Below are positions 1 through 5,084 of a DNA stretch of 6,439 bases, one piece after another; within the stretch, counting starts at the first letter, position 1; every line of letters starts with the position of its first letter. The notes below the pieces were generated by a model. It was not told the origin of the DNA, did not search any database, and worked only from the letters and a program-made list of their open reading frames with translations. Made by a program: the position numbers and the translations under genes. Source of the stretch: Firmicutes bacterium CAG:145 (GTDB taxonomy: Bacteria > Bacillota > Clostridia > Peptostreptococcales > Anaerovoracaceae); assembly GCA_000435715.1 (NCBI GenBank), contig FR882598.1, positions 38,292 to 44,730 on the forward strand, written 5' to 3'.

Positions 1-299
1 GCTCCCGGTCCTCCTATGGCGACCGCCGAAGCCACACCGCCTATGTTTCCTACGCCTATGGTAGTTCCCAGAGCCGTCGCCATGGCTTCCAGCGGCGACA
101 GGACTCCCGCGTTCCCGTCATCTTTGTTCTTGCCGAAAAAGTTATTCCATGCCCTTTTCATGGACATTTTAAAGCCTCTTATTTGGAAAAATCCCGTTCT
201 CACCGTAAGGTAAGCTCCCGCGAGCAAGATAAATATTACCATCGGCGTTCCCCAAAAATAGTCGTTTACTATGACCGTTATCAATTCTTCAATATTCAT
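1..299 (-). CDS. AGCS-family sodium:amino-acid symporter, N-terminal part (cut by window edge)
   Basis: This is the first 99 codons of an inner-membrane transporter of the alanine/glycine:cation symporter (AGCS) family, which couples uptake of small amino acids to sodium. I translated it by hand from the ATG at 299. It begins MNIEELITVIVNDYFWGTP, has a first hydrophobic segment at about residues 18-34, then the family landmark TGFFQIRGF (35-43), and the conserved block SPLEAMATALG...GVGNIGGVASA...GGPGA (68-100), where the window ends. Members usually run to about 450-500 residues, so most of the gene is missing. The start is convincing: AAGGAG lies 7 nt upstream (307-312), inside the end of the RocB-type gene, whose TGA stop is only 1 nt from this ATG, so the two are probably translationally coupled. 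As the third gene of the sigma-54 operon it probably supplies the substrate, or an amino acid made or used with it. The family assignment is firm; the transported amino acid is not known. Confidence 0.9.
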   Translation of the reverse strand, partial: MNIEELITVIVNDYFWGTPMVIFILLAGAYLTVRTGFFQIRGFKMSMKRAWNNFFGKNKDDGNAGVLSPLEAMATALGTTIGVGNIGGVASAVAIGGPG

Positions 300-300
300 T

Positions 301-1995
301 TCACTTCTCCTTTCGGGACAGCGCCCCGTCTCCAAGAACTGACTTAACTGCAAAATCTAAAATCGCCGGCGTTCTCTCGTACAAGTCTTCCTTATACACT
401 CTTTCCGTAAGTTTGTGGAAGTCTTTGCCCCAAGGGCCGATATTTATGCACGGCATAGAGGTTTCTTCCATTTCTTTAAGCGGCAGGCTGTAAATATTTC
501 CGAGGAAAGGCATGGAACGTTTCAGGCTTTCTTCCGTTTCTTCACGCTTCACCGCTCCGCAGTAACTTAAATCGCAGATTCCCGTATAGAAGTATTCTTT
601 GGAATATTTCTGTCCGAAGTTTTCCAAAACGAAGCCTTCGAGCAAGCCGAAGAATCCGTCCATCTCTTCCTTGTTGCCTGTAACGGCGCAGGACACGTTA
701 GGATAATACGGAGGAATCATTCCTATGACTACCCTCGGAGCCAAGTCGTGGATATAATCGTATACGAAGTCTACCAGCTCGAAGTTGGCTTTTATCAGGG
801 TTTTGGCCCCGCTCTTAATTTCGTCTCCCAAGGCCTCGAGCTTGCGGCCGTATTCCTCGCGGAATTCCTTTCCGTAAGATTTTTCAGCCTCGGCGCACAG
901 TTCGCCGAAATTGGAGACCTTGCTTTCCCACGGAAGGCGGGTTTCGTTTTTGCCGGTAGCTTTGGCGAACTTTTCATAGTTTTCATTCATATCTCCGATT
1001 ACGGTTTCAAAGGCGTCTTCGCAGACCTTGCGGAATTCGTCCATTACGTCTTTCGGAGAGCGGTCGAGGGTTAAAACGCTCAAGCAGCCTTTAATGCTTA
1101 TAGGCATCGACACGTCGTAGGACACTTTTCCGTCTCTGAGGTAGAGCCACGTCGGCGGCGGGGCCGCTTCTCCTTCTTTTACGTCGCTGAAGGAGAAATT
1201 CACTTCTGTATTTCTGACGATTTCCGCCATAACGTTGACAGGATTCAAACCTTCAAAGACCTTTCCGGCGTGGGCGAGATAGCCTCTCACATAGGCGTAA
1301 GGCATCATTTTGCCTATGGTTCCCAGCGAGAAAACTCCCGTCTCGGTTTCCTTCCTCTGATGAGGCTCGGAATTTATCATAAGCCTGTAATTCAGCGCAT
1401 ACTCGTCCTTGAGTTCTTTCAGAAGCAGAACGGCGGCCCTCATTCCCGCCGAAAGATTTTCCTCGTCGGGTACGCCTACGACTATGACGTTTCCTTTGAA
1501 TTGGCCGGCCGCGGCCTTTTTCGCGTATTCGCTGACTAAGGTCATCTGAATGGAGCCGCCGCCTTTCATATCGCAGACGCCTCTGCCGAACAGCCACTTC
1601 CCGCTTTCAAGGTCGGCTCTGGCTTCCGCCCCGAAGCCGTCCTTCACCTTTTGAAGTTCTATTTCCAGCTTCTCCGGACTGTAGGCCAAGTCTTTAAGAT
1701 TCTTATAATCCTCTACGGTGACTACGTCGTAATGATGTATCATAACTACGGTTTCAGGTCCCTCGCCTTTTGCCATGGCCCATACCGTCGCCCTGTCGAA
1801 AGCGTCGCCCCGTATCGGATACGCTCCGTAATACTGAGGATTTTCAGCAAAGTAATCCTGCTTTGAAAAATAATCTAAAAAGTATTTCTCGGCCTCTTTT
1901 TCCGCGGGAGAGCTTGAAGTGCTCGCCGCGGCCACATATCCGAACAGAGTATCCTTTATTATCCGGCCTCTGCCGTCGCAGTTATTTTTCTCCAT
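301..1995 (-). CDS. rocB: RocB-type M20-family metallohydrolase (arginine utilisation)
   Basis: A cytoplasmic zinc-dependent hydrolase of the M20 peptidase/amidohydrolase superfamily, 564 residues long. That matches the RocB subfamily (about 550-570) rather than ordinary M20 enzymes (about 400). Visible metal-site motifs are HHYD (87-90, the H-x-D pair), GRGVCDMKGGG (137-147, bridging D142), PDEEN (176-180, catalytic and metal-binding glutamates), SEP (209-211) and the C-terminal FHKLTERVY (526-534, last His ligand). A long insertion between the two halves of the catalytic domain holds the dimerisation region (YLAHAG, 239-244). There is no signal peptide. RocB is encoded with arginine/ornithine catabolic genes in Bacillus; its exact reaction is not something I can state with certainty. 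A C-N bond in citrulline or an acylated arginine derivative is a reasonable guess. The start at 1995 has AAGGCGGTG 5 nt upstream, overlapping the stop of the preceding deiminase gene (13 nt between genes). It is the second gene of the sigma-54 operon. Confidence 0.9.
   Translation of the reverse strand: MEKNNCDGRGRIIKDTLFGYVAAASTSSSPAEKEAEKYFLDYFSKQDYFAENPQYYGAYPIRGDAFDRATVWAMAKGEGPETVVMIHHYDVVTVEDYKNLKDLAYSPEKLEIELQKVKDGFGAEARADLESGKWLFGRGVCDMKGGGSIQMTLVSEYAKKAAAGQFKGNVIVVGVPDEENLSAGMRAAVLLLKELKDEYALNYRLMINSEPHQRKETETGVFSLGTIGKMMPYAYVRGYLAHAGKVFEGLNPVNVMAEIVRNTEVNFSFSDVKEGEAAPPPTWLYLRDGKVSYDVSMPISIKGCLSVLTLDRSPKDVMDEFRKVCEDAFETVIGDMNENYEKFAKATGKNETRLPWESKVSNFGELCAEAEKSYGKEFREEYGRKLEALGDEIKSGAKTLIKANFELVDFVYDYIHDLAPRVVIGMIPPYYPNVSCAVTGNKEEMDGFFGLLEGFVLENFGQKYSKEYFYTGICDLSYCGAVKREETEESLKRSMPFLGNIYSLPLKEMEETSMPCINIGPWGKDFHKLTERVYKEDLYERTPAILDFAVKSVLGDGALSRKEK
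307..312 (-). promoter_or_regulatory. Ribosome binding site of the AGCS symporter gene
   Basis: On the minus strand this reads AAGGAG, 7 nt before the ATG at 299. It lies within the last codons of the RocB-type gene, which supports coupled translation and fixes the start of the symporter. Confidence 0.75.
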
Positions 1996-2000
1996 ATCTC

Positions 2001-2009
2001 CACCGCCTT
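2001..2009 (-). promoter_or_regulatory. Ribosome binding site of rocB overlapping the upstream stop codon
   Basis: The minus strand reads AAGGCGGTG, one mismatch from the full anti-SD complement AAGGAGGTG, with 5 nt to the ATG at 1995. Its first base is the last base of the TAA stop of the deiminase gene, so ribosomes ending one gene are placed on the next. Confidence 0.65.
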
Positions 2010-2896
2010 TACAATCTGTATAAAGGAGCGGTAAGGCAGGTCGGGCCTCCTGTTCCTCTGTAGGAAACTTCCTTGCCTTCGTAGGTGTAAACCTCTACGC
2101 CGGCGTCTTCCATTTTCTTCACTATGTCCGGATTTCCCCCGATTGTTACGCATTTTCCCGGAGCGAGGGCTAAAACGTTGGAGCCGAGGTAATCGTATTC
2201 CTCGTCGTTGCACTCTATAAGCTGTATGCCTTTTTCAATGAGATATTCCCTGAAAAATACAGGCATGTATTTTGAATAAACTACGGCTTTGTCGGTGTCT
2301 ACAAAGCTGATTATGCTCATCAGGTGCAGGCAGCAGTCCTCGCCGTCTCCGTGAGGCATAGGCACGATTATATATTCGTCCACTATGTCTTTTGTCAATT
2401 CCTTGAACTGTCTTATGCCCTCGTCGTTGGTTCTGTATCCGCGGCCTATGGCGACGGTCTTCTCGTCTATCCACAGCACGTCTCCGCCTTCCATTTTTCC
2501 AGGGGCTTCTATTACGCCGAGAGTCGGTACTCCAAGGCTCTCAAGATATTCTCTCGTAGCCATGAATTCTTTTCCTCGAAGTTCTTTTCCCATAGGGAAA
2601 TAAATGGCTCCTTTTTTCGTTATCTTCAGCGGGTCGTGGGCGTAGATTGAATCGAGCCCCGTCCTGTCGTCCTGAGGCAGATAATACACGTTTTCTACGT
2701 TGTCTTTGATTATCTTCTCAAAGGCGTTGTATTCATCGATTACTTTCTCGTAGTCGGGGCAGCCGAAATAACAGAATTCCTCGTAGGTATTGTTGAGGTT
2801 TTCTTGACTGATAAAGGCCTGCTCCGGTCTTTTGATAAGAATCGCCTCAATCTTTCCCGTCATCGACTGACATCCGAATTTTTCAATGGTTTTCAT
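2009..2896 (-). CDS. Guanidino-group-modifying hydrolase (DDAH / arginine deiminase superfamily)
   Basis: A 295-residue cytoplasmic enzyme of the pentein fold, the group that includes dimethylarginine dimethylaminohydrolase (DDAH), arginine deiminase and the citrulline hydrolase CtlX. These enzymes attack the guanidino or ureido carbon through a cysteine thiolate. Visible motifs in order are D82-SIYAHDP (acidic substrate-binding segment), EGGD (136-139, catalytic acid), GRGYRTN (151-157, substrate arginine), CCLHL (188-192, catalytic His191) and GGPTCLTAPL (283-292, nucleophile Cys287). All catalytic residues are present. The length fits DDAH-like proteins (about 250-310) and not classical ArcA (about 400). 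I chose the ATG at 2896 because AGGAGG lies 9 nt upstream; longer in-frame starts at 2914 (ATG) and 2920 (TTG) lie on or before that site. It is the first gene after the -24/-12 promoter and is followed 13 nt later by rocB. Likely reaction: arginine to citrulline, or citrulline or methylarginine to a product; the exact substrate cannot be read from the sequence. Confidence 0.88.
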   Translation of the reverse strand: MKTIEKFGCQSMTGKIEAILIKRPEQAFISQENLNNTYEEFCYFGCPDYEKVIDEYNAFEKIIKDNVENVYYLPQDDRTGLDSIYAHDPLKITKKGAIYFPMGKELRGKEFMATREYLESLGVPTLGVIEAPGKMEGGDVLWIDEKTVAIGRGYRTNDEGIRQFKELTKDIVDEYIIVPMPHGDGEDCCLHLMSIISFVDTDKAVVYSKYMPVFFREYLIEKGIQLIECNDEEYDYLGSNVLALAPGKCVTIGGNPDIVKKMEDAGVEVYTYEGKEVSYRGTGGPTCLTAPLYRL

Positions 2897-2905
2897 AATT
2901 ATAAT

Positions 2906-2911
2906 CCTCCT
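2906..2911 (-). promoter_or_regulatory. Ribosome binding site deciding the deiminase start
   Basis: A perfect AGGAGG on the minus strand, followed by a 9-nt A/T-rich spacer and the ATG at 2896. It rules out the longer in-frame starts at 2914 and 2920, whose extra codons would overlap this site. Confidence 0.8.
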
Positions 2912-2918
2912 CATATTC

Positions 2919-2938
2919 AAGCGGACTTATATCCGCTT
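2919..2938 (-). promoter_or_regulatory. Leader hairpin between predicted transcription start and ribosome binding site
   Basis: A perfect 7-bp inverted repeat, AAGCGGA-TATAAG-TCCGCTT on the minus strand. It starts about 11 nt downstream of the transcription start predicted from the -24/-12 promoter and ends 7 nt before the AGGAGG site. In the mRNA it would form a small 5' stem-loop, perhaps stabilising the transcript; as DNA it could be an operator. There is no U-tract, so it is not a terminator. Its role is unknown. Confidence 0.45.
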
Positions 2939-2960
2939 CGCTTTGATAACTTATATAAAC

Positions 2961-2975
2961 GCAAGGGCCGTGCCA
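2961..2975 (-). promoter_or_regulatory. Sigma-54 (-24/-12) promoter of the deiminase-rocB-symporter operon
   Basis: The minus strand reads TGGCACG-GCCC-TTGC. It matches the sigma-54 consensus TGGCACG-N4-TTGC at every fixed base, with the essential GG and GC doublets at the required spacing. Transcription should begin about 12 nt beyond the GC, near 2949, giving a leader of about 50 nt. The sigma-54 activator gene lies directly upstream on the same strand, which strongly supports a working activator-promoter pair. No sigma-A promoter of normal spacing is visible here. Confidence 0.9.
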
Positions 2976-2989
2976 AAATCGGAGGATGA

Positions 2990-3011
2990 CGCGCCGAAAG
3001 CCTTTCGCGCG
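2990..3011. promoter_or_regulatory. GC-rich dyad upstream of the sigma-54 promoter, candidate activator site
   Basis: The best dyad symmetry between the regulator's terminator and the promoter. The core GAAAG-G-CTTTC (minus strand) is a perfect palindrome about one base, and it extends to CGCGC/GCGCG arms if one G is bulged. Its centre lies about 51 bp upstream of the predicted transcription start. Sigma-54 activators bind dyads upstream of their promoters, so this is a candidate site, but it is closer than the usual 80-200 bp. A weaker dyad, GGAATTTCC (3054-3062), sits near -109 and is the alternative. Confidence 0.4.
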
Positions 3012-3122
3012 TGGTTTTGAAATCGCTCGGTCCCTTGCAATAAGCGTCTCTTGGGAATTTCCTCCCTTTTGTTTTTCGCGTTTTTATATTTCCCGCTTCT
3101 TTTTCCGAATCAGGGCAAAATT

Positions 3123-3152
3123 AAAACGGCGAAAAAAATCTTTCGCCGTTTT
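3123..3152 (-). terminator. Intrinsic terminator after the RocR-type regulator gene
   Basis: A 12-bp perfect stem AAAACGGCGAAA / TTTCGCCGTTTT with a 6-nt loop, beginning 21 nt after the regulator's TAG stop. On the minus strand the 3' arm ends in TTTT and continues AATTTT, a broken U-tract. It separates the regulator transcript from the sigma-54 operon, so the operon depends mainly on its own promoter. The symmetrical, A/T-flanked stem might also stop transcription from the other strand. Confidence 0.8.
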
Positions 3153-3173
3153 GAAAAAAAACTTTCGTTTTCT

Positions 3174-4580
3174 CTATATTTTCAGTTTATATTTGCCTAA
3201 TTTATAATTTAAGGCTTGTCTCGTTATTCCTAACTTTTCCGCTGCCTCCGACACGGTTCTGCTTTCTGAAGCCGCTTTTTTTATCAATTCTTCCTCGAAT
3301 TTGTTTACCACGTCCGTCAGCGAGGCTCCGTCCTTAAGCATCTGCTCGTAAATTTCCGCGCCCGCTGCCGGCCGGTCGCCTCCTGTCTCGCCCTTCTGAT
3401 ACAGCATGGTGTCCGGCAGATCGGCTAAGGTTATTTCCTCTCCCGCTACCATGTTGAAGGCGTATTCGACTACGTTACGCAGTTCCCTCACGTTGCCTTC
3501 CCACGGATAGTTGAGCAGAGTTTTTTCTACGATATCCCGACAGCCCTTAACGTTTTTTCCGGTCACTAAATTATATCTTTGTATATAATAGTTCACCAAA
3601 GGCAGTATGTCGCCTTTTCTCTCGGATAAGGAAGGCAGGCGAATCTGGACTACTCCGAGGCGGTAATACAGGTCACGCCGCAGTCTGCCGCCTTCCATGG
3701 CTTCCTCGGTAGTCTCGTTAAAGGCCGAAACTATACGCACGTCGATATTTCGCTCTTTTTCGTCGCCGATTCTGCGAATCTTCTGCTCCTCTATCGCTTT
3801 CAATATCTTCCCTTGGAGCGCCATATCCATTGAATTTACTTCGTCGAGAAACAATGTCCCGCCGTTTGCCAGCTCAAACAGGCCCTTCTTGTTTTCCGCT
3901 CCCGTATAACTGCCTTTTACCTGCCCGAACAAGGTGCTTTCTAAAAGACCGCCCGGTATGGCCGCGCAGTTCTGAGAGATAAAAGGTTTATCGCGCCTGC
4001 CGCTGTGGGTATGTATCGCCTGGGCTACCAACTCTTTGCCCGTTCCTGTCTCTCCCGTAATCAGCACGAAAGACGGTCCCTGAGCGACTTTTTCTATCTT
4101 TTCTTTTATAGCTACCATTTTCGGATCTTCCGCTATGATATCATCCAGCCGGTACAGCCTTTTGGCGTCGGCGTCCGCGTCGCCTCCTATAATAATTTCA
4201 CGCTCTTTTCCCCTGAGCTGCTTTCCCTCGCTGTCGATATATACGGTGCCCTCGATAGCGCCCACTATTTCTCCGTTAAATTCTATGGGATAGGTGCTGG
4301 ACATGTGGTTAAGAGTTCTTCCGACATGGTCCGTCAGAATCTGAACCTCGTCTATTATGGGTTTGCCGCTCTCGTAAACTCTGTAATGACTGCTGGTCTT
4401 TTCGGTAAGGGAAGGATATACCTCGAGGATGTTCATTCCCGTATATCCGTAGTTTTTAATCGTATTATCGTCTTGATCGAAGACAGCCGAATACTCGATA
4501 ACGCCGTCTTTGTTGGTTATTATAACCGAATCAATCTTGTCGTACATTGCCGATATTTCTTTAAGCGCGAAAGAATACAT
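3174..4580 (-). CDS. rocR: RocR-type sigma-54-dependent transcriptional activator
   Basis: A 468-residue cytoplasmic enhancer-binding protein that uses ATP hydrolysis to open sigma-54 promoters. The N-terminal part (about 12-116) is a PAS-like sensor (DSVIITNKDGVIEY; later IVGAIEGTVYIDSEG). The AAA+ domain (about 145-375) shows Walker A GETGTGKE (176-183), the sigma-54 contact loop GSYTGA (223-228, a variant of GAFTGA), Walker B TLFLDE (242-247), arginine-finger region RRDLYYR (301-307) and sensor II GNVRELRN (362-369). A Fis-type helix-turn-helix (about 441-466) ends the protein. Length and order match Bacillus RocR (about 460 residues), the activator of arginine catabolism genes. The start at 4580 has GGTGA 4 nt upstream. 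A terminator follows, and a -24/-12 promoter lies about 200 bp further on, before rocB-type genes, so the adjacent operon is the obvious target. The inducer is unknown; ornithine or citrulline would fit the family. Function as an activator is sure; the name rocR rests on context and architecture. Confidence 0.9.
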   Translation of the reverse strand: MYSFALKEISAMYDKIDSVIITNKDGVIEYSAVFDQDDNTIKNYGYTGMNILEVYPSLTEKTSSHYRVYESGKPIIDEVQILTDHVGRTLNHMSSTYPIEFNGEIVGAIEGTVYIDSEGKQLRGKEREIIIGGDADADAKRLYRLDDIIAEDPKMVAIKEKIEKVAQGPSFVLITGETGTGKELVAQAIHTHSGRRDKPFISQNCAAIPGGLLESTLFGQVKGSYTGAENKKGLFELANGGTLFLDEVNSMDMALQGKILKAIEEQKIRRIGDEKERNIDVRIVSAFNETTEEAMEGGRLRRDLYYRLGVVQIRLPSLSERKGDILPLVNYYIQRYNLVTGKNVKGCRDIVEKTLLNYPWEGNVRELRNVVEYAFNMVAGEEITLADLPDTMLYQKGETGGDRPAAGAEIYEQMLKDGASLTDVVNKFEEELIKKAASESRTVSEAAEKLGITRQALNYKLGKYKLKI

Positions 4581-4756
4581 GTCCTCACCCGACCTTTCTT
4601 TTATTTCTCACAGTACGCCGCCGATAAAGCGAACTTATTTATAAAAATTTCGACGTCGTTTTTGCTCCCCGCTGCCGCGGTCCCTTCAGGGTTTCGGCTG
4701 AAGATTGCCGCCCTGCTCTCGCGGCCGCTTCGTGTTTTCGGCGAGGGATTATCGTC
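4581..4756. other. Gene-free upstream region of the regulator gene
   Basis: No gene is supported here. It should contain the promoter of the regulator gene if that gene is not read through from hflX-yigZ, but I find no convincing -35/-10 pair; the A/T-rich stretch around 4635-4650 (minus strand TTTTTATAAATAAG) is the most promoter-like part. Two small inverted repeats are present: CTTCAG/CTGAAG with an 8-nt loop (4684-4703), and GCCGC/GCGGC arms around 4708-4728, the latter overlapping a GCGGCCGC site (4721-4728). Neither has a U-tract. The regulator's ribosome binding site, GGTGA, is at 4585-4589. Confidence 0.5.
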
Positions 4757-5051
4757 CCGCCAAGGTTTTGAAAAGCGAAGAACAACCGTCAAGGCGCCTA
4801 AACTAAACGTCGACAGTATCCGTCAAGGTTCCGAGCCGCCGAAGGAAGCCGTTAATCACCCGAACCGCCAGCGGCAACTGCCAAGGTGCCAAACTTCGAC
4901 GACAGTCGCTAATCTCCCGAGCCGTCAAAAGGCTGGGGCTGAGAGGCCTGCCGTCAAAGTTATAAAGCGAAAGGACTACGCTGTCAAAGAGCCGAACCTA
5001 AGGTCTCGCCAAGGGTATGAAGCGTAAGCGTTCGCCGCCTATAAGGCCGAA
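4757..5051. repeat. Degenerate array of a 16-bp motif at about 29-bp period
   Basis: About eleven diverged copies of a 16-bp motif, consensus CCGTCAAGGTNCCGAA on the plus strand (TTCGGNACCTTGACGG on the gene strand). Copies start at 4757, 4786, 4820, 4849, 4878, 4906, 4922, 4951, 4981, 5006 and 5035. The gaps between them are 13, 18, 13, 13, 12, 0, 13, 14, 9 and 13 bp. Examples are CCGCCAAGGTTTTGAA (4757), CCGTCAAGGTTCCGAG (4820), CTGCCAAGGTGCCAAA (4878) and TCGCCAAGGGTATGAA (5006). The spacers mostly differ, but those after 5006 and 5035 are alike (GCGTAAGCGTTCG, GCGTGAGCCTGCG). The period is not a multiple of three, so it does not encode a peptide repeat. The units are too short and diverged for a CRISPR array. 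It fills the gap between yigZ and the regulator gene. I recognise no named family; a decayed tandem repeat, a protein-binding array or a structured leader RNA are all possible. Confidence 0.65.
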
Positions 5052-5083
5052 GCGTGAGCCTGCGGCGTTGGTTATACCGCCGC
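5033..5083 (-). promoter_or_regulatory. Alternative hairpins directly after the yigZ stop codon
   Basis: On the minus strand GCGGCG (5083-5078) begins 1 nt after the yigZ stop and can pair with CGCCGC (5067-5062) across a 10-nt loop. The same CGCCGC can instead pair with a second GCGGCG (5038-5033), enclosing an AGGC/GCCT inner stem. No U-tract follows, so this is not a standard intrinsic terminator; it may protect the 3' end of the hflX-yigZ mRNA or simply be part of the neighbouring repeat array. Confidence 0.35.
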
Positions 5084-5084
5084 C

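Noticed and set aside
16..213. 65-codon plus-strand open frame at the left edge
   Set aside because: It is antisense to the conserved AGCS symporter coding sequence and has no motif or ribosome binding site of its own.
2009..2920. Longer deiminase starting at TTG 2920 or ATG 2914
   Set aside because: The extra codons run through the AGGAGG ribosome binding site, and the TTG touches the leader hairpin. The ATG at 2896 is correctly placed 9 nt after AGGAGG.
2950..2980. Sigma-A promoter made of TTGGCA and TATATA before the deiminase
   Set aside because: The spacing is only 13-15 bp, too short, while the same bases form an exact -24/-12 element.
3024..3039. Possible second sigma-54 promoter on the plus strand (CCCTTGCA at 3032-3039)
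   Set aside because: It has a good -12 element but the -24 position reads CGCTCGG, lacking the essential GG at the right spacing, and there is no plus-strand gene downstream.
4757..5016. Repeated TTGACGG on the minus strand as a row of -35 promoter boxes
   Set aside because: The hexamers are part of the 16-bp motif, and no TATAAT-like box lies 16-18 bp downstream of any of them.
4005..5027. A 340-codon open frame on the plus strand
   Set aside because: Its first half is antisense to the AAA+ regulator and its second half crosses the 29-bp motif array, whose period is not a multiple of three. The product is basic, low in recognisable motifs, and has no ribosome binding site.
4757..5051. CRISPR array
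   Set aside because: The repeated units are 16 bp and strongly diverged, gaps are about 13 bp, and no cas gene is nearby; real arrays have near-identical repeats of 23-47 bp and longer spacers.
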